The notes under the pieces: model-generated | What the model was told of the DNA's origin: nothing | What the model saw: the letters and a program-made list of their open reading frames with translations, nothing else | The model's database searches: none | Shown: piece after piece, positions 40,227-44,276 of the stretch | Position numbering within the stretch: the first letter of the stretch is position 1 | How the letters are laid out: every line of letters starts with the position of its first letter | Program-made: the position numbers and the translations under genes | NCBI GenBank assembly: GCA_903789495.1 | Contig: CAIFEQ010000015.1 | Coordinates: 1 to 44,276 of the forward strand | Origin: an uncultured Erysipelotrichaceae bacterium | GTDB lineage: Bacteria; Bacillota_I; Bacilli_A; Erysipelotrichales; Erysipelotrichaceae | Reading direction: 5' to 3' | Length of the DNA: 44,276 bases

Positions 40227-41810
40227 CTACCATTCATAATCAGGTGCAAGCAGTTCCAACAGTTTTTCGTCGTGATGATGAGCAAGATAGGATTCCTCAT
40301 CGAGAATCATCACAGCGCCATTTTCACGCGTGTAAGGCTCCCACGTATCCGCACCTGGAACCTCTGGTACGCCAGTCCTTGCAAAAGATGCCCAGATCGA
40401 CTGGATTTCATTTGTCCAGTCCGGATCCGAAGTGCCGGAGCCGGTTCCGAAGATATAGGGCAGCTCTGCCCCGTGGTAAGCGCCGTAACCGGATTCCTGC
40501 TTTGTATAGATATAGCTGTACACCGGTGCGCCACCGTCGCTCTCATACTGATCCGCCTTATGTGCAGTTACGTTAAGAACCGGAAGACGCAGCAGCGTAT
40601 CTACGTCGGCAGCTCCGTCAGGATCCTCATTCGGATAGGCAGACTGATATGCTTCCCTGACCTCATCAGTGACGTTCTGCTTAAGGAGCGATGGAAAAAC
40701 CAGGTTCCATTCATTGAGATTGGAACCGATCAGAATCGAAACATCTTTTGCCGCATCAGTAAAACCACCGTCTTGGACCGGGTCTTCCGGAATAATGTCT
40801 CCATCCACTACGGGCGCCCACTCATAGGAATATCCGGTTCCGATCGACTGCGGAATCTGGTATTCCTCACCGATAGTCTGCACGGCAAGGTCCGCTGCGT
40901 TTTGCAGATCCGCATTCGAGACCTCGTTCAGCTGTTCAATGCCGTCTTCTGAGATGTTCAGATTCTTCAGGATCTCCTTTCCCAGGGCAACACTGACTTC
41001 TTTGTCAGTGAAGGTGACTCCCTGGCGGTCAGTTGCACCGGATTCAATAATGGCGCGGCTGAAAAGTCCTTTTGCGTATGGTGAGGACATCAGCGCAATG
41101 ATCTTTACACCCCCGCCGGATTGCCCGAAGAGCGTGACGTTGTCCGGATCTCCTCCGAACTGTTCGATGTTGTCGTGGATCCATTGCAGTGCGTCGATGA
41201 TATCCAGAATGCAAAGGTTATCAGAGTCTTTGTATTTTTCATCTGCAAAAGAAAGGTCAAGAAATCCATAGACACCAAGCCGGTGATTCACACCGACGAC
41301 TACGACATCCTGATTGCTGGCAAGGTTCGCGCCGTCGCAGGCAGAATCATTGGCGGAGCCAGTGACCAACCCGCCGCCATGCAACCAGACCATGACCGGC
41401 CGCTTTTGATCGTCGGTACCTGGTGTCCAAATGTTCAGGTTCTGGCAGTTGTTGCTGTACCCTGCAGATCCTGCACTCGATGCTCCCGGACCTCCCTGAT
41501 AGGAAATCGAGCCATACTCCGTCGCATCCAGCGTGCCGCTCCAGGCACTCACCTCTTCTGCCGGCTGGAAGAGCTCTTTCGCCTCAGCGTAAGGGACCCC
41601 AAGAAACTGGTAAATACCATCAGTATATGTTCCTTGAATCTTACCCTTATCCGTCGTCACGATCGTGGGATCGGACTCTTCCTGATTCGTAACTGTCATC
41701 GTTCCTGTCTCCTGTGCAGATGAACCCATACTGCTGTCTGTCTTTCCGGCACAGGCATACACATCGACAGCGACGAGCATGCACAGCACCAAACACAATC
41801 TCTTTTTCAT
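40227..41810 (-). CDS. Type B carboxylesterase, secreted or lipid-anchored
   Basis: A 527-residue alpha/beta hydrolase of the carboxylesterase/para-nitrobenzyl esterase family. The oxyanion hole is VWLHGGG (about 145), and the nucleophile Ser is in LFGQSGGG, where GESAGG is more common. The catalytic Glu is probably in GSNLNEWN and His in YGAYHGAELPYIF. The N-terminus has a signal-like segment (KKRLCLVLCMLVAVDVYAC) with Cys in an imperfect lipobox. ATG 41810 was chosen because it starts that signal. It sits between a flavodoxin gene and an aldo/keto reductase. The natural ester is unknown. Confidence 0.9.
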   Translation of the reverse strand: MKKRLCLVLCMLVAVDVYACAGKTDSSMGSSAQETGTMTVTNQEESDPTIVTTDKGKIQGTYTDGIYQFLGVPYAEAKELFQPAEEVSAWSGTLDATEYGSISYQGGPGASSAGSAGYSNNCQNLNIWTPGTDDQKRPVMVWLHGGGLVTGSANDSACDGANLASNQDVVVVGVNHRLGVYGFLDLSFADEKYKDSDNLCILDIIDALQWIHDNIEQFGGDPDNVTLFGQSGGGVKIIALMSSPYAKGLFSRAIIESGATDRQGVTFTDKEVSVALGKEILKNLNISEDGIEQLNEVSNADLQNAADLAVQTIGEEYQIPQSIGTGYSYEWAPVVDGDIIPEDPVQDGGFTDAAKDVSILIGSNLNEWNLVFPSLLKQNVTDEVREAYQSAYPNEDPDGAADVDTLLRLPVLNVTAHKADQYESDGGAPVYSYIYTKQESGYGAYHGAELPYIFGTGSGTSDPDWTNEIQSIWASFARTGVPEVPGADTWEPYTRENGAVMILDEESYLAHHHDEKLLELLAPDYEW

Positions 41811-41835
41811 GTTTTCATCAAACCTGGGGTCTCGC

Positions 41836-42335
41836 CTATTTAGCAACTATCTTTTCACCGGATTGTGCATCTGCAACATGAATTGCCAGACCTTTGCCAA
41901 AGACTGCACCTTTTAATTTCTTCTTCAGTGCGCGTTCACAGTCTGCCATACCGCTTCCCTCATGGGTAACTGCGACCATGACTTTTCCCCCGGTGAAATC
42001 CAGCAGATCTGTCTGGGAATAGACAGCCATCGGGAACTCGCCCGCCAGCTTGGTCCGCATATGAAGATGTTGTCATACATGGAGATATCGCTTATCGCTG
42101 CAGCCAGGTCGGGCCGTATATTGGCACTTTGTTCGGCTTCAGCCTCTTTGATGCAATCGTAATAATCCTTTGCATATTCCCTTACAGTCCAGATCTCAAA
42201 AAGATCTCCGCCGACTGCTCGCTGAATAAAACCTGCAACATACTCGGTGTTGCCTTTTTCAAGATTTTTGACCATTCCATTGATGTAGTTCTCTCCTCTT
42301 CGAGAGAAATACAGGATCAGATTCTCTGCCACCAT
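41836..42335 (-). pseudogene. Flavodoxin-like protein, frameshifted
   Basis: The ATG at 42335 has AAAAGGAG six bases upstream. The first frame reads ENLILYFSRRGENY, a flavin-phosphate loop, to MYDNIFICGPSW. It then continues out of phase. The second half in another frame is GEFPMAVYSQTDLLDFTGGK and MVAVTHEGSGMADCERALKK, ending KGLAIHVADAQSGEKIVAK. Adding one G to the GGG run near 42037-42047 joins both halves as GPSWRGEFPM, which matches flavodoxin-family proteins. So one base is missing: either real inactivation or a sequencing error. It is the first gene of the esterase/reductase unit. An intact protein would be about 166 residues and carry electrons through FMN. Confidence 0.8.
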
Positions 42336-42354
42336 GTACTCCTTTTCCAACGCT

Positions 42355-42376
42355 GAAGTATTATTGTTTTTACTTC
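42355..42376. promoter_or_regulatory. Inverted repeat before the flavodoxin gene
   Basis: Arms GAAGTA/TACTTC with a ten-base A+T-rich spacer, 20 bases before the flavodoxin start. A LysR-type or other regulator could bind here, since the LysR gene is 145 bases away. No clear promoter boxes assigned. Confidence 0.4.
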
Positions 42377-42500
42377 TGCGAGCAGTTTAGAATACGGCAG
42401 ATTGTTTCGGAAGGCTCAATAACTTATTGCATGACAACCACAGGGTTATAGCGATCAGGCCGGTAACCTACTGATGAGAGAAAAATGTTCAGCCAGAGCA

Positions 42501-43391
42501 TCAATAGTAAAGTTTTGAGATGACATCAATGCACTTTTGAATGGTGGCGGAAGGTTTTGCTGCATAAAGAAGTCCGAAGGGAATGCTGTAGTTCCAGTCC
42601 ACGGGAATGATCTTCATCAGCGGGTGAACACTCTTCCAGTTCTCAACAGCCATCAGAAGTTGATTCCCCTGCTCGCACTGATTAAAGACCTCCGTATTGT
42701 AGAAGGGAAATTCCTCCAGATGGATCTCCGGCTCTGTATTTTTTAGTTTTTCACGGAGCAGGTCAACCTCGTGGAATCCGCCGGGACGGATCAGCATGAT
42801 TGTCTGGCCACGGAGGTCCTCCATATGCAGGCACTTTTTCGCAGCCAATGGATGGTTCAGAGAAACGGCAAGACAGATGGGCTCACGCTTCAGGATCAGG
42901 CCCTGACATTTTCTCGTGTTCAGCAGATCCTCATCAAAGATTCCGGCTACCATATCAATATGATCACCGAGGTGTTCCAGTATTTCTTTTGCATTTTCCG
43001 GTGTGTTTTCAAAAGGCACCAGCTGGAATCGAAGACCTGGATATTGCTCATGAAGCGCAGGCCATAGATCCAAAAGAACCTGAGCCGGGGTCATGGGAGA
43101 GGAGCCGACGCGGATGACAGTCTCTTCCTCACGCATAGCCTGCCGAGCCCGCTGGATGGAATCTTCTGTATATTGAAGAATGTACTTTGCGTCCCGATAA
43201 AAAGATTCCCCGGCTTTTGTCAGCTGAACTCCATGATTCGACCGATTGAACAGCCGTACCTCCAGCCGATCCTCAAGAATATTAATCTGCTTGATCACAG
43301 CGGTGGAAGTGACATATAGTTTCTCTCCGGCTTTCGAGAAGCTTCCGGAATCGGCAACGGCGATAAAGGTTTCAAGTTGCTGATTATACAT
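42501..43391 (-). CDS. LysR family transcriptional regulator
   Basis: A 296-residue LysR protein. The N-terminal helix-turn-helix is FIAVADSGSFSKAGEKLYVT and STAVIKQINILEDRLEVRLF. The effector domain follows from about residue 90 (VIRVGSSPMTPAQVLLDLWP) to the end. Length is typical. It lies between the flavodoxin-esterase-reductase unit downstream on the same strand and the divergent reductase genes, so it could control both. Direct repeats CTTAKTATAA at 43447 and 43467 lie in the divergent gap. The effector is not predictable. Confidence 0.93.
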   Translation of the reverse strand: MYNQQLETFIAVADSGSFSKAGEKLYVTSTAVIKQINILEDRLEVRLFNRSNHGVQLTKAGESFYRDAKYILQYTEDSIQRARQAMREEETVIRVGSSPMTPAQVLLDLWPALHEQYPGLRFQLVPFENTPENAKEILEHLGDHIDMVAGIFDEDLLNTRKCQGLILKREPICLAVSLNHPLAAKKCLHMEDLRGQTIMLIRPGGFHEVDLLREKLKNTEPEIHLEEFPFYNTEVFNQCEQGNQLLMAVENWKSVHPLMKIIPVDWNYSIPFGLLYAAKPSATIQKCIDVISKLYY

Positions 43392-43446
43392 AAAAGTCCC
43401 TTCTTTCCAGACTAAAATTTATTTTTCGGCTACACAAAACAGTTAT

Positions 43447-43476
43447 CTTAGTATAACATGATTTTTCTTATTATAA
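43447..43476 (-). promoter_or_regulatory. Direct repeats in the LysR divergent promoter region
   Basis: CTTAGTATAA (43447-43456) and CTTATTATAA (43467-43476) start exactly 20 bases apart, two helical turns. On the minus strand each contains a -10-like box (TATACT, TATAAT), so they may be alternative promoters of lysR, regulator half-sites, or both. Confidence 0.45.
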
Positions 43477-43591
43477 CCTCAGGCTTTATGCACACTTCCA
43501 GAATGAAACTTCAGAAATGGAAGGTCACTCAATAATATAAGAATTGCTTAGATGAGAAAATCATGGTTTTCAGAATAAAAGAAGGTTCATC

Positions 43592-43651
43592 ATGGACCAC
43601 GTAACATTGAAAAATGGTATCAAAATGCCGCGGCAGGCAGTTGAAGAATAA
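43592..43651 (+). pseudogene. Remnant start of an aldo/keto reductase (19 codons)
   Basis: ATG at 43592, with AAGAAGG upstream, encodes MDHVTLKNGIKMP, the standard N-terminus of aldo/keto reductases, then RQAVEE and a stop codon. The reading looks like the head of a reductase gene joined in frame to a few terminal codons by an internal deletion. It ends 10 bases before the intact reductase start and would be translated as a tiny leader peptide. Confidence 0.6.
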
Positions 43652-43661
43652 GGAGGACAAG

Positions 43662-44276
43662 ATGAAATATCGTACTCTCGGAAGAGATCTTGAAGTTTCG
43701 ACTGTAGGGCTTGGCTGTATGGGATTTTCTCATGCTTATGGAAAGCCGATGGAAGAAGAGGAAGCAGTAAAAACCATTCGGGCTGCGGTTGACATGGGAT
43801 ATACCTTCTTTGACACTGCTGAAATCTATGGGCCAACCGAGGATCCTCATGCGAATGAGATACTCGTTGGTAAGGCATTGAAGCCGTATCGGGACAAGGT
43901 GAAGATTGCGACCAAATTCGGTATCCGGTTTGATACAACAAGCAGTAAGGTTCCTTACCCGATCCTGACTGACTCGACACCGCAGCAAATCCGTAAATCC
44001 GTGGAAGGATCTTTGGAAAGACTGCAAACGGATCACATAGATCTTTATTTCCAGCACCGTACAGATCCCAATACAGAGCCGGAAGTAGTAGCTGAGGTGA
44101 TGGCAGAACTGATCAAGGAAGGCAAGATCACGCACTGGGGCATCTCCCAGGTTGAAGAAGATTATCTGCGTCGTGCGAATGCAGTATGTCCGGTCACTGC
44201 AGTGGAGAACCGCTATTCAATGATGGCCAGAAAGTTTGAGACACTCTTTCCCGTGCTAGAAGAACTCAATATCGGT
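43662..44276 (+). CDS. Aldo/keto reductase (partial, runs off right edge)
   Basis: 205 codons are visible. The protein starts MKYRTLGRDLEVSTVGLGCM and contains FFDTAEIYGP (catalytic Asp and Tyr), KIATKFG (Lys) and LYFQHRTDP (His), followed by GKITHWGISQV. This matches the larger IolS/YhdN-type aldo/keto reductases of about 310-330 residues, so about one third is missing. AGGAGG lies six bases before the ATG. It is divergent from lysR and is probably regulated by it. Confidence 0.93.
   Translation, partial: MKYRTLGRDLEVSTVGLGCMGFSHAYGKPMEEEEAVKTIRAAVDMGYTFFDTAEIYGPTEDPHANEILVGKALKPYRDKVKIATKFGIRFDTTSSKVPYPILTDSTPQQIRKSVEGSLERLQTDHIDLYFQHRTDPNTEPEVVAEVMAELIKEGKITHWGISQVEEDYLRRANAVCPVTAVENRYSMMARKFETLFPVLEELNIG

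Overview
The window (about 44 kb, roughly 52% G+C by eye) looks like a chromosomal stretch of a low-oxygen Firmicute, most likely a gut or oral Erysipelotrichia-type organism. The grounds are strong AGGAGG ribosome sites, intrinsic terminators, lipobox lipoproteins, Cna-B surface proteins, a minimal two-gene SufC/SufB-like Fe-S system, an oxygen-sensitive style of redox gene, and family resemblance of the proteins. This placement is inference; no rRNA or marker gene is present. Nearly all genes lie on the minus strand. No tRNA, rRNA, CRISPR array, phage or insertion sequence was seen.

Region by region (minus strand unless stated). 1-4979: a drug-efflux block made of a MATE pump, an overlapping MarR regulator and a heterodimeric ABC exporter pair (the last gene runs off the left edge), with two palindromic operators on the MATE promoter. 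5146-7371: an Rrf2 regulator (+) convergent with a SufC/SufB-like pair. 7744-8826: a DUF362 protein. 8976-13814: an ECF sigma factor, its membrane anti-sigma, a clostripain-like lipoprotein protease and another lipoprotein, probably one operon. 13939-14849: TraX-like membrane protein (+). 14914-17097: a Cna-B/pilin-type secreted protein and a TMEM175 channel. 17154-17896: remains of a small peptide plus radical-SAM locus. 18056-22469: a MarR regulator, an alcohol-dehydrogenase-like enzyme, and a PatB C-S lyase with an amino-acid permease; the two enzyme promoters share an operator. 22576-26601: YunG-like protein, zinc-ribbon membrane protein, AlaX-type editing protein, and an antitoxin whose toxin is dead.

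26634-31809 is the most interesting part: one promoter appears to drive six closely packed genes, namely a flavin/ferredoxin fusion, a class M (ADP-ribosylating type) sirtuin, a second flavin/ferredoxin fusion, a fused permease/substrate-binding ABC protein, its ATPase and an Rrf2 regulator. The set reads as a redox-responsive unit coupling protein ADP-ribosylation to electron transfer and uptake of a quaternary-amine or ergothioneine-like solute. 32195-39227 holds a lipoprotein with a frameshifted signal peptide, two copies of a small membrane-protein cassette, a GMP synthase lacking its glutaminase domain, and a repeat-rich Cna-B protein (+). 39336-44276 is a LysR-linked redox/hydrolase cluster: flavodoxin (frameshifted), carboxylesterase, aldo/keto reductase, LysR, and on the other strand an aldo/keto reductase that runs off the right edge behind a 19-codon reductase remnant.

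Several genes are broken by single-base shifts in short homopolymers. These could be real decay, phase variation or sequencing error; reads would decide.
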